Of a stretch of 64,000 nt of DNA, positions 50,787 through 60,529 are shown in pieces. Position numbers and translations under genes: made by a program. This stretch comes from Haloterrigena turkmenica DSM 5511. Its GTDB lineage: Archaea > Halobacteriota > Halobacteria > Halobacteriales > Natrialbaceae. The stretch's first letter is position 1; each line of letters begins with the position of its first letter. The stretch spans positions 1,426,001-1,490,000 of the forward strand of contig NC_013743.1 of NCBI RefSeq assembly GCF_000025325.1, in the 5' to 3' direction. The notes beneath the pieces are model-generated. The model saw nothing but the letters and a program-made list of their open reading frames with translations, made no database searches and was not told the origin of the DNA.

Positions 50787-52373
50787 TCAGCCGATGCGGT
50801 CGACGATCGTCTCCTCGTCGACGACCAGGTTGTACGCCTCCTCGTCGTCGTTCCAGAGCGCGAGGATCCGTTCGAACGAGCAGACCTCGCCGTAGTCGGC
50901 CTCGAGCAGCGGCCGGTTGAGCGAGGTCTCGGACGTGATGACGGCGTAGTGGTCGATCGCCTCGCTGCCGTCGCTGATCTTGAACAGCGGGTTGGAACGC
51001 CCGCCGTGATCGCCGCCGTCGCGGTCGTGGTCGCTCAGCGAGCGGCTGAGTTTCGCCGCGACGAGGTCGATCCGATTCGGCACGTGCCGGTCCATCTCGG
51101 CCATCTGCGCCCAGTCGCTGGTCTCGAGCGCGAGGTCGATCCGCCGCTGCCCGTCGAGGCGCAACAGCGAGGTCGAGAACTGGACGTCGACGTTGACGAA
51201 CTCGCCGGGGGCGTGGTCCTCGTCGTCGGCCGGCGTCGCCTCGTCGAGTTTCCGCTGGAAGGAGGGGACGGCGAGGTCGGGTCTAACGTCGAACGTCCAG
51301 CCCCGGTCCGTCGGGCGCTCGCCCCGCCAGAGGCGGACGGTGGGTCCGTAGACCGTCACCAGACCGCGCCGACGGGCAGCGGCACTCCCCTGTCCGGCCG
51401 CTTCGGCTTCGCCGTCGGCGTCGGGCTCGTCGAAGCCCATCTCCGCGGGCGTCCACAGTCGCTCGTCCTCGAGTTCCCGCTCGAGTTCGCGCAACTCGAC
51501 GCTGGTGTTCTTGTCCGCCGGCGCCATCGCCAGCAACGTCCCGTCGGGCGCGAGCGTCTCGAGGGCCGACCGCAGGACGGCCGCTGGCTCCTCGAGTTCG
51601 CTCAAGACGTTGCAGGCGAGGACGAGGTCGAAGCCGTCGTCGGGGGCGGTGGGATCGAACGCGTTGTCAGTGTCCGAACCAACCGCTGCGGGATCGAACG
51701 CCTCGACGGTCGTCCGGTGGATCGTCGGGTGAACGTTCGGCCCGGTCTCTTCGAGCAGATCCTCGAGCACGTCGGCGGCCGCGCTCGGCTCGACGGCGTG
51801 GTAGTCCAGCAGGGCGTCCTCGGGGAGGTAGTCACAGAGCCCCAGCGCGGGGCCACCGACGCCGGCACCGATGTCGAGGACGCGGAGCGACCGCCCCAGC
51901 AGGCCGCGCTCGGCGAGGTCGTCCAGCGCGTACTGGACGGCCGCGTAGTAGCCCGGCAGGTGGTAGATCGCGTAGCCGGCGGCGACGTCGTCGTCGTACT
52001 CGACCGGCCGGCGCTCGAGGTAGCGGCGCTTGAACCGCCGGGTCGTCGACCGCAGGAGCCCGCCCGTGGCGTCCTCGTGCCAGTCGACGCCGTAGCGCTC
52101 GACCAGCAGGTCCTCGAGACGCTGTTCGTACGCTGCTGGGAAGCGCTCGACGGGGCCGCGGTTGGGCGCGACGGGATCGTCCTCGACGGGGACGAAGGTA
52201 CCGTCGTCGCGCTCGATCAACTCGAGTTCGGGCGCCAGTTCGCGGAGGTGCTGGCGGACGACCGCCGGGTGTGGGTTGCCCTCGACGTACTCGCAGATCT
52301 CGTCGGGGTCGATCGGGCGGACGTTCTGCAGGTACTTCGCGTTCGAGCGGACTGAGTCGCGCTGGTCGCTCAT
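50787..52373 (-). CDS. Class I SAM-dependent methyltransferase (Rsm22-like)
   Basis: A 528-aa protein. The SAM-binding motif VLDIGAGVGGPALGLCDYL is near residue 165, followed by YHAVEPS and LVLACNVLSELEEPAAVLRSALETLAPDGTLLAMAP. The region YHLPGYYAAVQYALDDLAER before it and the long C-terminal part with a predicted strand-rich module resemble the Rsm22 mitochondrial/small-subunit methyltransferase family, though the Cys motif of that family is not obvious. Its ATG (52373) overlaps the stop of tyrA by four bases, so the two are co-transcribed. Confidence 0.75.
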   Translation of the reverse strand: MSDQRDSVRSNAKYLQNVRPIDPDEICEYVEGNPHPAVVRQHLRELAPELELIERDDGTFVPVEDDPVAPNRGPVERFPAAYEQRLEDLLVERYGVDWHEDATGGLLRSTTRRFKRRYLERRPVEYDDDVAAGYAIYHLPGYYAAVQYALDDLAERGLLGRSLRVLDIGAGVGGPALGLCDYLPEDALLDYHAVEPSAAADVLEDLLEETGPNVHPTIHRTTVEAFDPAAVGSDTDNAFDPTAPDDGFDLVLACNVLSELEEPAAVLRSALETLAPDGTLLAMAPADKNTSVELRELERELEDERLWTPAEMGFDEPDADGEAEAAGQGSAAARRRGLVTVYGPTVRLWRGERPTDRGWTFDVRPDLAVPSFQRKLDEATPADDEDHAPGEFVNVDVQFSTSLLRLDGQRRIDLALETSDWAQMAEMDRHVPNRIDLVAAKLSRSLSDHDRDGGDHGGRSNPLFKISDGSEAIDHYAVITSETSLNRPLLEADYGEVCSFERILALWNDDEEAYNLVVDEETIVDRIG

Positions 52374-53206
52374 CGGGTTGATCCTCCGTTCGTCTCGCTG
52401 TTCGGTTGTCCGTTCATTTCGCTTTCCGTCCGGCCGTTCGGTTCGTCGGAATCGGTCGCCGCGTCGGACTGCCACCGATCGGCCGCCTCCTGATAGAGGG
52501 ACTCGAGTTCCTCGCGGTCGGCGTCGGCGACCGTCGCAGCGGCGTCGGCGATCGCGTCGGCGCCGTCGAAGACCTCCTGAATGTCGGCGTAGACGCGGGG
52601 CGTCCCCTCGGTCATCTGCTCGGCCAACGTCTCCAGTCCCTCGTATATCGGCGTCTCGAAGCCGTCTGGGACCGGTTCCGTGGCCAACGCGAACGACAGG
52701 ACAGCGGCGTGGGTCGCCGCCTGAACCGTCTCCATCGCGTCGTCGTGTTCCGTCGCCGTCGTCTCGACGAGGTCGTTGCCCCGCCGCTCGAGGGTCTCGA
52801 GCAGTGCGTCGATCGTCGGCCCCGTCTCGTCGCGAACGACGGCGATCGATCCCGGCGCGCGCTCGGGCGCGAACAGCGGGTGGAGGCTCGCCCGCTCTAC
52901 GTCGGGCGCGTGCGTCGCCATCGCCTCGAGGGGCGGTCCCATCACGCCGGAGACGTCGACGATCGCCGCCTCGGCCCGGTCGGCGTGGTCGGCGATCGCG
53001 TCGACGGCGTGGGTCATCGGCACCGCGATGCAGACTACGTCGTAGCTGTCGGTCCCCTCGAGCGCCGCGGTGTCGGCGTCGTCCCCGACCGCGTCGGCGG
53101 CGGCGGCCGCGGCGTCGGCGTCGACGTCGGCGAACGTCACCGAGGCGTCTACGGCACGGCCGAGCCACGTCCCCATCGCCCCCGCGCCGACGATCAGTAC
53201 GTCCAT
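52370..53206 (-). CDS. tyrA: Prephenate dehydrogenase
   Basis: A 278-aa NAD-dependent enzyme of tyrosine biosynthesis. The start MDVLIVGAGAMGTWLG is the dinucleotide fold, IAVPMTHAVDAIADHA and VSGVMGPPLEAM come next, and LHPLFAPERAPGSIAVVRDETGP contains the prephenate-binding His. The C-terminal half is helical. The last 30 residues are Asn/Gly/Ser-rich and probably disordered. It overlaps the methyltransferase gene by four bases. Confidence 0.88.
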   Translation of the reverse strand: MDVLIVGAGAMGTWLGRAVDASVTFADVDADAAAAAADAVGDDADTAALEGTDSYDVVCIAVPMTHAVDAIADHADRAEAAIVDVSGVMGPPLEAMATHAPDVERASLHPLFAPERAPGSIAVVRDETGPTIDALLETLERRGNDLVETTATEHDDAMETVQAATHAAVLSFALATEPVPDGFETPIYEGLETLAEQMTEGTPRVYADIQEVFDGADAIADAAATVADADREELESLYQEAADRWQSDAATDSDEPNGRTESEMNGQPNSETNGGSTR

Positions 53207-53399
53207 CGGCCCCTGCTACCGTCCGGCGTCGCAAAAGCGGTTCGATCGATCGGCTTCCGTGACCGTCCGCTCACTCGAGGCGTTCGCATCGGCCGCCGGC
53301 CATCCGTCGATTCGCCGAACGTCCCGTTCCGGATGGCTATTTCCATGCCATGTGTTATCTACTCCCAAATATTAAATCGTCGGTCTGCGTACTGGCCGT

Positions 53400-54131
53400 A
53401 TGGGCGTGATAGAGCGGCCGACGTTTTCGTCCGACGCCAGCAGACGGATCTACGAGTACGTCGAGCGAAACGGCACCGTCGCGCGACACAAAGTGATGGA
53501 CGTGGTGTCGCTGCCGTCCGCGGAGTTCGAGTCCCACCTCGAGTCGCTGAAGGCCGACGGCTACCTCGAGGAGGACGGCGGCACACTCCAGATTGCCGTC
53601 GAGTTCGGCGCGGTCGCGGAACACGAGACCAACGAGCGCACGTTCGTCGTCCGGCCGGGACGCCAGTCCGACTTCGACGGGCTCATCGAGACGATCAGGG
53701 ACGTCACGGCCGAGGAGACCTACGTCGTCGCCGAGGCCATCGCCGAGGAACTCCTCTACGAGGACGCCGTCACCAGACACAACACCGTCAAGTCCCGAAT
53801 GTTCTTCGTCGCGACGATCGACGGCGACGTCGTCGGCTGGACCCACCTCGACCTCCCGCAGGTCGATCAGCTTCGGGGGACCGCCCAGCAGACCGTCGGC
53901 GTCCGCGAGGCCCACCAGGGACACGGGATCGGAAGCAAACTCCTCCAGCGGGGCCTCGAGTGGGCCGAAGCCAACGGCTACCGGAAGGTGTACAACAGCG
54001 TGCCCATCACCAACGACCGCGCTCTCGAGTTCCTCACCGAACACGGCTGGGACACCGAGGCGATCCGCCGGAACCACTACGAGATCGACGGCGACCCCGT
54101 CGACGAGGTGATGATGGCCCGCGAGCTGTGA
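53400..54131 (+). CDS. GNAT acetyltransferase with N-terminal winged helix
   Basis: A 243-aa protein in two parts. Residues about 8-65 form a winged helix (DASRRIYEYVERNGTVARHKVMDVVSLPSAEFESHLESLKADGYLEED), and residues about 80-243 a GNAT domain, with the acetyl-CoA motif VGVREAHQGHGIGSKLLQRGLEWAEANGY near residue 168 and the typical end NDRALEFLTEHGWDTEAI. Such HTH-GNAT fusions occur in haloarchaea; the substrate and the role of the DNA-binding part are unknown. It has its own AT-rich promoter (ATATTAAATCG at 53369-53379). Confidence 0.88.
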   Translation: MGVIERPTFSSDASRRIYEYVERNGTVARHKVMDVVSLPSAEFESHLESLKADGYLEEDGGTLQIAVEFGAVAEHETNERTFVVRPGRQSDFDGLIETIRDVTAEETYVVAEAIAEELLYEDAVTRHNTVKSRMFFVATIDGDVVGWTHLDLPQVDQLRGTAQQTVGVREAHQGHGIGSKLLQRGLEWAEANGYRKVYNSVPITNDRALEFLTEHGWDTEAIRRNHYEIDGDPVDEVMMAREL

Positions 54132-54178
54132 GCGGACGGTGCCGGGATTCTTGATCGCCCGGGCCGTGAGTCCCGACC

Positions 54179-55267
54179 ATGACACGGATCGGAATCGTCG
54201 GCGCGGGTGCAGCGGCGGCCGCCGCCGCGTACGCGATCGAGGAACGGGACGATACGTCCGCGAGCGACGACGTTTCGGTGACGGTCCTCGAGAAGTCCGG
54301 CGGCCTCTGCGGGCGCGCGGCCACCCGCCGGCGCGGGGACGTGACCTACGACTACGGCGCGAACTACGTCAAATCCGACGACGAGCGGGTCGTCGACCTG
54401 CTCACGGAGGCTCTCGAGACCGACGGGCTGGTCGACGTCACCGACCCGGTCTGGACGTTCGATAGCGGTGGTGAGATCGCCGAGGGTCGGGACGCCGACG
54501 ACCACAAGTGGACCTACGAGGCGGGGCTGACCCAGATCGCCAAGCGTCTGTTCGACCGAACCGACGCGACGATCCACCGCAACACGCGCGTCGAGACGAT
54601 CCATCGGGAGCCGGCCGCGGGGACGTGGCGCCTCGAGGACGACGCGGGCGACCGATGGGGGCCGTTCGACGTCCTCCTGTTGAACCCGCCGGCGCCCCAG
54701 ACCGCCGACCTGCTGCGATCGGCCGAGTGGGACGTCGACACTGACGCTGACGCCGAGACTGGTCTTCGGGATCGCCTCGCCGACGCGGTCGAGGCCGTCC
54801 CCTACCGAACGATCTGGACGGGCGTGTTCCACTACCCGTTCGAACTCGACGTCCCCTACTACGCGCTCGTCAACACGGACAAGACCCACGAGATCGGGTG
54901 GATCGGCCGCGAGGAGTGCAAGCCGGGGCACGTCCCCGACGGCGAGTCGCTGCTCGTCGTTCAGGCCAACCACGAGTGGTCCGTCGACCGCTACGACGAC
55001 GACCCCGACGCAACCCTCGAGGCCCTCGCCGAACTGACCGCCGATCTGCTGGGCGACGAGCGCCTGCTCGAGCCCGACTGGACGGACCACCAGGGCTGGC
55101 GCTACGCCTTGCCCGAGGACGGCGTCGATCGCGAACCGGTTCGGGCCGCCGAGGACGTAGGCCTGTACTGTCTCGGCGACTGGGTTGCCGGCGAGGGGCG
55201 ACTCCACGCCGCGTTACGGAACGGGCTCGAGGTCGGGGAGCACGTCGGGGAGCATACGTCGAACTGA
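54179..55267 (+). CDS. FAD-dependent oxidoreductase (renalase-like)
   Basis: A 362-aa flavoprotein. The N-terminal dinucleotide motif RIGIVGAGAAAAAAAYAI is followed by VLEKSGGLCGRAATRRRGDVTYDYGANYV, where the GGRAxTRR-like and DxGAxY elements match the renalase/protoporphyrinogen-oxidase-like group. The C-terminal GLYCLGDWVAGEGRLHAALRNGLEVGEH is the second FAD motif. Substrate unknown. It follows the GNAT gene by 47 bp on the same strand. Confidence 0.88.
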   Translation: MTRIGIVGAGAAAAAAAYAIEERDDTSASDDVSVTVLEKSGGLCGRAATRRRGDVTYDYGANYVKSDDERVVDLLTEALETDGLVDVTDPVWTFDSGGEIAEGRDADDHKWTYEAGLTQIAKRLFDRTDATIHRNTRVETIHREPAAGTWRLEDDAGDRWGPFDVLLLNPPAPQTADLLRSAEWDVDTDADAETGLRDRLADAVEAVPYRTIWTGVFHYPFELDVPYYALVNTDKTHEIGWIGREECKPGHVPDGESLLVVQANHEWSVDRYDDDPDATLEALAELTADLLGDERLLEPDWTDHQGWRYALPEDGVDREPVRAAEDVGLYCLGDWVAGEGRLHAALRNGLEVGEHVGEHTSN

Positions 55268-55636
55268 GAACTCGACCGAGAACCGACGTGCTGCGGCGCG
55301 CGCTGAGGGGCGGCGAACGAAGAGTGAGCCAGCCCGCGAAGCCGTGCGAGGGATGAGCGAGTGAACAGCGTGAATGAGCGAATCGGCTGGGGAGGACGTG
55401 GCGATTCAGTGTTGCCACGGTAAGCGAGACGCTTCGTCCACGGATCCGCTGCAATCATGGCGACGGGGTTTTCCACGCCCTCCCCAGCCGATTCGCTCGC
55501 TCTCTACGGTCGCTCGCTCATCCCTCGCGCAGCGTTATCCACGCGGTCTCGAAAACTACTCGACCGCGTCGACAGCGCGCGCCACCGCAGATCGAATGGG
55601 ACGGGTCCGACGCCGGACGAGCGTCGACTCTCGAGT
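55268..55636. other. 369-bp intergenic region with inverted repeat
   Basis: No gene. It holds an inverted pair of the 20-bp dispersed repeat (55376-55395 and 55479-55498) and otherwise GC-rich non-coding DNA. It separates two convergent genes. Confidence 0.7.
55376..55498. repeat. Inverted pair of the dispersed 20-bp repeat (candidate small mobile unit)
   Basis: GAGCGAATCGGCTGGGGAGG at 55376-55395 is repeated as its exact reverse complement at 55479-55498, giving a 123-bp unit with an 83-bp centre. The arms extend imperfectly to about 27 bases (A/G)CGTGG. In the centre CGTGGC...GCCACG forms a hairpin right after the left arm, as in the copy at 13022. Terminal inverted repeats and several genomic copies are what one expects from a MITE-like unit; no target duplication is clear. 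Confidence 0.8.
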
Positions 55637-56827
55637 TCAGTTGTTCGCCCGTGGCTCGAGTCCGATGCGATAGTCGGTCAGGTTCTCGTAGCCGTCCTCG
55701 GTGACGACGATCAGGTCCTCGATGCGCACCCCGCCCACGGCGGGGTCGTAGAGGCCAGGCTCGATCGAGATCACGTGGCCGGGCTCGAGTTCGCCGCCGG
55801 CGGGCGAGACGCTCGGCTGTTCGTGGATGTCCAGCCCGACGCCGTGGCCAGTGCTGTGGATGAAGCCGGTCCCAGTGCTCGGATCGCTCCGAAGGGTCGC
55901 GTAGCCCGCGTCCTCGATCACGTCGCAGGCCGCGCCGTGGACCTCAGCGCCGGTGGCGCCGGCCTCGACGGTCTCGAGGGCGGCCTCGTAGGCTTCCCGC
56001 GTGACCTCGTACCGTCGCCGCGCCTCCTCGCCCGGATCGCCGCGGGCGAAGGTCCGGGTCATGTCCGCGAAGTAGCCCGTCTCCTTGTCCCGCGGGAAGA
56101 TGTCGATCACGATGAGTTCGTCGGCCGCGAGGGGGCCGCTGCCCCGATCGTGCGGATCGGCCGCGTCGGCGCCGCAGGCGACGATGGTCTCGTCTAACGC
56201 GCAGCCGTGGCCCAACAGCGTGATCTCGATCGCCTCCGTGACGCGCTCGCTGGTCAGCGGCTCGCCGTCCTGCACCAGAATTCCGTCCTCCACGTCGGCG
56301 GTCGCGATCAGCTCCTCGGCGCGGGCCATCGCGGCCTCGTTGGCCCGCTGACTCGACCGAATCTGCTCGAGTTCCCAGTCGGTCTTCGTCGCGCGGATGT
56401 CCTCGACGATCCCCTCGGGTTCGACCGTCACTGCGAGTCCCCGCTCGCGGAGGCCGTCCGCAGTCCCCGTCGGAAAGTTCTGCGGGACGGCGATCGATTC
56501 GACGCCATGGTCCTCGAGAAACGCCGCGAGCGCGCGACTCTTGGCCTCGTAGGCGCCGTGCTCGGCGACGAGATCCTGGTAGTCGTAAGTCGACAGCCGC
56601 GTCACGGAGTCGGCGCTCGAGTTCGCCGTCGCGCGGCCGTACTCGAGTCCCGAGACGAGCAGGTGAACGCCGTCGTCGGTGACCAGCGTCTGGTAGGGGT
56701 CCGGCGCCGTGAAGCCGGAGACGTACCGCTGGTCGGCGTCCGAAGCGTCGTCGTCGATCAGATAGCCGTCCAGCCCATCGGTCTCGAGGCGCTCGCGCAA
56801 CGGGGCGAGGTCGACGTCGAGTTCCAT
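55637..56827 (-). CDS. M24 family metallopeptidase (Xaa-Pro dipeptidase-like)
   Basis: A 396-aa aminopeptidase P / prolidase-type enzyme. The N-terminal creatinase-like domain (about 1-135) is followed by the pita-bread domain with metal ligands in IVIDIFPRDKETGYFADMTRTF (Asp pair), STGHGVGLDIHEQP (His), and ISIEPGLYDP and GVRIEDLIVVTEDG (Glu). All five ligand sites are visible, so activity on X-Pro dipeptides or tripeptides is likely. The start is ATG 56827 (MELDVDLAPLRE). Confidence 0.92.
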   Translation of the reverse strand: MELDVDLAPLRERLETDGLDGYLIDDDASDADQRYVSGFTAPDPYQTLVTDDGVHLLVSGLEYGRATANSSADSVTRLSTYDYQDLVAEHGAYEAKSRALAAFLEDHGVESIAVPQNFPTGTADGLRERGLAVTVEPEGIVEDIRATKTDWELEQIRSSQRANEAAMARAEELIATADVEDGILVQDGEPLTSERVTEAIEITLLGHGCALDETIVACGADAADPHDRGSGPLAADELIVIDIFPRDKETGYFADMTRTFARGDPGEEARRRYEVTREAYEAALETVEAGATGAEVHGAACDVIEDAGYATLRSDPSTGTGFIHSTGHGVGLDIHEQPSVSPAGGELEPGHVISIEPGLYDPAVGGVRIEDLIVVTEDGYENLTDYRIGLEPRANN

Positions 56828-56952
56828 AGCGGGTGTGCGAGGGGCGACCACATAATGCCGACGAGTTCAGTTCCGTTCGCTTCGGTCGCTGAACGCGAGC
56901 ACGACACCGGCCAACCCACAAACTTACAAATTCCGACGACAGTCACTCGTGT

Positions 56953-58101
56953 ATGAATCGTCGACGGTTTCTGACGACTGGCGTCGGCGCCGGCGTCGCG
57001 CTCGCCGGCTGCGTGAGCTATCCGTCCGCCGACGACGGCCCCTCGAGCGAGGCGCTGCTCCGCGACGCGATCGAGACGCGCCGCGGGCTGCACGATCTCA
57101 GGGGCCGTCGAACGCTGACGGTCGAAACCCCGTCGGAGACCGTCGAACGAACGGAGCGCGTCGTCCGGCAACCGCCGGCCAAGCAGCGCCTCGAGGTCCT
57201 CGAGTCGACCGATCCGGACGCGCCGGTCGGGTCGGTCACCGTGACTAACCGCGAGATGACCTGGGAGTACAACCCTGAGGAGGAGCTCGTCGACCTCCAG
57301 TTTCACGGCACCAAGGTCGACGCCGATCGGACGCTGCGGGTCCTCGAGGCCTTACTCGAGGACTACCGACTCGGCTACGAGGGGACGACGACCATCGATG
57401 GCCGGGACGCCCACGTCATCGAGACGCGGCCACCGGTCGAGGAGACGGGGCGGCGGCTCAATCTCGTCGTCGGCGATACGACCTACGCCATCCCGCTGTC
57501 GACCGACGATCTCGAGGACCTCGAGGTTTCCCGGACGATCGCTATCGACGACGAGTACCGGTATCCGGTCAGAGAGCGCAACGAGGTCCGCGACGACGGC
57601 GAGATCCGTTACCAGCTGACCGTCACCTACGAGGACCTCGCGATCGACGAGGGCGTCGAGTCGGAGACGTTCACCTACCAGCCGCCGGCCGACGCGACGG
57701 TCGTCACCGACGGGACGAAACCGGAGGGGATCTTCGACTCGATCGACGAGGCCGAGTCGGCTGTCCCCTACGACCTGCCGGAGGCGGTGCTCCCCGACGC
57801 CTACCTCCTCGATCGCATCACCGTCGTCGAGCGGGACGAGGAGTACGGCGGCGTGACGACGACGCTGTGGTACAACGATCCGAACGTCGTCGCGCGCGAG
57901 CTGTTCATCGTCGTCCGCGAACAGGCGCGGTTCGATCCGGACGTCCTCGAGGAGATCGAGATCGACGGCCGGACGGCCTACTACCGGGACGGCCGGATTC
58001 AGAGCGTCTTCTGGGACTGCGACAACCTGAGCTACGAGGTCTCGAGTCTGGTCGACGGCGAGCCGATCCGGGAGATCACGGCCTCGATCGGCTGTCCGTG
58101 A
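56953..58101 (+). CDS. LolA-like lipoprotein (outer-membrane lipoprotein-sorting family)
   Basis: A 382-aa exported lipoprotein. RRRFLTTGVGAGVALAGC is a Tat signal with the lipobox Cys at about 20. The mature part begins with a LolA/RseB-like half (LRDAIETRRGLHDLRGRRTLTVETPSETVERTERVVRQPPAKQRLEVLE ... MTWEYNPEEELVDLQ), then a C-terminal half resembling DUF4367 (YDLPEAVLPDAYLLDRITVVERDEEYGGVTTTLWYNDP). Haloarchaea have several such proteins, and they probably bind hydrophobic ligands at the surface; the exact function is unknown. Confidence 0.85.
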   Translation: MNRRRFLTTGVGAGVALAGCVSYPSADDGPSSEALLRDAIETRRGLHDLRGRRTLTVETPSETVERTERVVRQPPAKQRLEVLESTDPDAPVGSVTVTNREMTWEYNPEEELVDLQFHGTKVDADRTLRVLEALLEDYRLGYEGTTTIDGRDAHVIETRPPVEETGRRLNLVVGDTTYAIPLSTDDLEDLEVSRTIAIDDEYRYPVRERNEVRDDGEIRYQLTVTYEDLAIDEGVESETFTYQPPADATVVTDGTKPEGIFDSIDEAESAVPYDLPEAVLPDAYLLDRITVVERDEEYGGVTTTLWYNDPNVVARELFIVVREQARFDPDVLEEIEIDGRTAYYRDGRIQSVFWDCDNLSYEVSSLVDGEPIREITASIGCP

Positions 58102-58199
58102 GCGTCCGTCGCGGGCGATCGGAGCCGCGCCCGGGATAGCCGATCGTCAGCACTTCGCAGATCGGTATCGGTAAGGCGGGGCCAGCCCACAGAGCGACC

Positions 58200-59504
58200 A
58201 TGAACGTCACGATCACGCCCTCGAGCGTCGCCGGATCGGCGCGGGCACCGCCCTCGAAGAGCTACACGCACCGAGCCATCCTCGCCGCGGGCTACGCCGA
58301 CGAGGCGACGGTCCGGGACGCGCTCTGGAGCGCGGACACGCAGGCGACCGCACGCGCGGTGGATCTCTTCGGCGGCGACGTCACCCGGGCCGGGGACGCG
58401 ACCCTCGAGATCGACGGCTTCGACGGGCGGCCCGAGGTCCCGGCGGACGTCATCGACTGTGCGAACAGCGGGACGACGACGCGCCTCGTCACGGCCGCGG
58501 CGGCGCTGGCCGACGGCACGACCGTCCTCACCGGCGACGAATCGCTGCGCTCGCGGCCCCAGGGCCCGCTGCTCGAGGCGCTGACCGATCTCGGCGCCGA
58601 AGCCTACAGCACCCGGGGCAACGGGCTGGCGCCGCTGGTCGTCACCGGGCCGCTCTCGGGCGGGACGGTCTCGATTCCGGGCGACGTCTCTTCCCAGTAC
58701 ATCACGGCCCTGCTGATGGCCGGCGCCGTCACCGACGAGGGGATCGAGATCGACCTCGAGACCGAGCTCAAGTCCGCGCCGTACGTCGACATCACGCTCG
58801 AGGTGCTCGCGGACTTCGGCGTCGACGCTCGCGAGACGGACGAGGGCTTCGCGGTCGACGGTGGCCAGTCCTACCGGCCCGCGGGCGGCGAGTACGCCGT
58901 CCCCGGCGACTTCTCGTCGATCTCGTACCCCCTCGCGGCGGGCGCCATCGCCGGTAACGAGGGCGACGGCGTCCGCATCGAGGGCGCCAACCCGAGCGCG
59001 CAGGGCGACACCGCCATCGTCGAGATCGTCGAGCGCATGGGCGCCGACGCCGACTGGGACCGCGAGAGCGGCGTCATCGACGTCTCGAGCGCTCCCCTCA
59101 CGGGGATCGAGGTCGACGTCGAGGACACCCCCGACCTGCTGCCGACGATCGCGACGCTGGGCGCCGTCGCAGACGGCGACACGCGCATTACGAACGCCGA
59201 ACACGTCCGCTACAAGGAGACCGACCGCGTGAGCGCGATGGCCGAGGAACTGGGCAAGCTGGGCGTCGAGACCACCGAGGAGCGCGACTCGCTGACGGTC
59301 CACGGCAGCGACTCCCGACTCGAGGGCGCGACGGTGCAGGGACGGGCCGACCACCGGATCATCATGGCGCTGGCGCTCGCCGGACTGGTCGCCGAGGGCG
59401 AAACGACGATCGAGGGGGCCGACCACGTCGACGTCTCGTTCCCCGGCTTCTTCGAACTGCTCGAGGAGTTGGGCGTCGCCCTCGAGCGCGACGGCGGGCA
59501 GTAG
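58200..59504 (+). CDS. aroA: 3-phosphoshikimate 1-carboxyvinyltransferase (EPSP synthase)
   Basis: A 434-aa enzyme joining shikimate-3-phosphate and phosphoenolpyruvate in the aromatic pathway. Signatures are [14 protein letters not shown] near residue 17, [15 protein letters not shown] near residue 87, [24 protein letters not shown], the [43 protein letters not shown] stretch and [17 protein letters not shown] near the end. All catalytic elements are present. It lies 4.4 kb before aroC, the next enzyme of the pathway, on the same strand. Confidence 0.96.
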   Translation: MNVTITPSSVAGSARAPPSKSYTHRAILAAGYADEATVRDALWSADTQATARAVDLFGGDVTRAGDATLEIDGFDGRPEVPADVIDCANSGTTTRLVTAAAALADGTTVLTGDESLRSRPQGPLLEALTDLGAEAYSTRGNGLAPLVVTGPLSGGTVSIPGDVSSQYITALLMAGAVTDEGIEIDLETELKSAPYVDITLEVLADFGVDARETDEGFAVDGGQSYRPAGGEYAVPGDFSSISYPLAAGAIAGNEGDGVRIEGANPSAQGDTAIVEIVERMGADADWDRESGVIDVSSAPLTGIEVDVEDTPDLLPTIATLGAVADGDTRITNAEHVRYKETDRVSAMAEELGKLGVETTEERDSLTVHGSDSRLEGATVQGRADHRIIMALALAGLVAEGETTIEGADHVDVSFPGFFELLEELGVALERDGGQ

Positions 59505-59512
59505 AACGGCTC

Positions 59513-60529
59513 TTACTCGGGAATCTCGAAGCGGTCGAGGACGATGGTGTGCGCTCGCTCCGGCCCTCTCCACGTGACCGCGAGGTACTCGCCGGCGTCG
59601 GCGCTCGGCACCGCGACGGTGAGTTCGTCGCCGGGGGTCACCTCGCCGGAGAACTGCGTCTCGGTGAGTCCGCCTTCGAACCCAACCTGAACGTGCTCAC
59701 CCTGGAACGTGGGACCGTCCTCGTGGACGATCGTCACCGCCTTCGCGTCGGGATCGTACTCGAACGAGAGCTCGACCACCGGAGCGGGGTCGTTCTCGTC
59801 CGCTTTATCGTAATCCGGGTGCGTCGACCCGACCCGGATGGGTGCTACGACAGCGCCGAGTACCGATTCCGCGTCTTCGAGTGCCGACGCGTCCCACTCA
59901 CTGTTCGTGAGGAACACGCTTCTGAACTGGTCGGGCTGTACGTTCGTGGGCGGCGTCTCGCCGTACTCGAGGGAGGCGCGGTAGACGCCGTCGTGGTGTT
60001 CGGTGAACCCCGCGTCGTGGCCGGTGACCGGTTGTTCCTCCGATTCCGTGTAGAATCGCCCGATCCAGAACTGGTGGGTGTCCATGCCCTCGTAGTACGT
60101 CTCGTCGGCGTAGGCGCGGACGACCCAGTTCTCGGCGTCGGCGTCGTAGACCGGGGCCAGAAAGACGTGTGCCGCGTCGTCGGTCGTGTCGATGGCCGGG
60201 TCGACGACTACCTCGGGGGTCGATTCGGTCGATTCATCGGTATCGACCACGCGTTCGTACCCCCAGACGATTTCGGGATCGCCGGCGTAGGATATCTCTT
60301 GAGGGTCGCCGATCGATACCGATCGGTCGCTGACGGCGTCGACGTCGACCCGGTAGACGCCCTCGCCCGCGGGCGAGAGGTCCGTCGGAGGCTCGTCGTC
60401 GCCCGAGTTCGTCGACTGGTCGTCGTCGGTTTCGGAACCGTCATCGGGGGGATCGTCGCTCAAACAACCCGCAGTACCGGCCGCTCCGGCGGCGAGCGTC
60501 GCGAGGAGGAGTTGGCGGCGTCGGACCAT
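59513..60529 (-). CDS. Tat-type lipoprotein of unknown function
   Basis: A 338-aa exported protein. VRRRQLLLATLAAGAAGTAGC gives a Tat signal and lipobox Cys (about 22), followed by a Ser/Asp/Pro-rich low-complexity linker to about residue 50. The body is rich in beta strands, with no family that I recognise; some segments (ADETYYEGMDTHQFWIGRFYTESEEQPVTGHDAGFTEHHDGVYRA) contain many His and Tyr. It is convergent with aroA, 8 bp away. Confidence 0.8.
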   Translation of the reverse strand: MVRRRQLLLATLAAGAAGTAGCLSDDPPDDGSETDDDQSTNSGDDEPPTDLSPAGEGVYRVDVDAVSDRSVSIGDPQEISYAGDPEIVWGYERVVDTDESTESTPEVVVDPAIDTTDDAAHVFLAPVYDADAENWVVRAYADETYYEGMDTHQFWIGRFYTESEEQPVTGHDAGFTEHHDGVYRASLEYGETPPTNVQPDQFRSVFLTNSEWDASALEDAESVLGAVVAPIRVGSTHPDYDKADENDPAPVVELSFEYDPDAKAVTIVHEDGPTFQGEHVQVGFEGGLTETQFSGEVTPGDELTVAVPSADAGEYLAVTWRGPERAHTIVLDRFEIPE

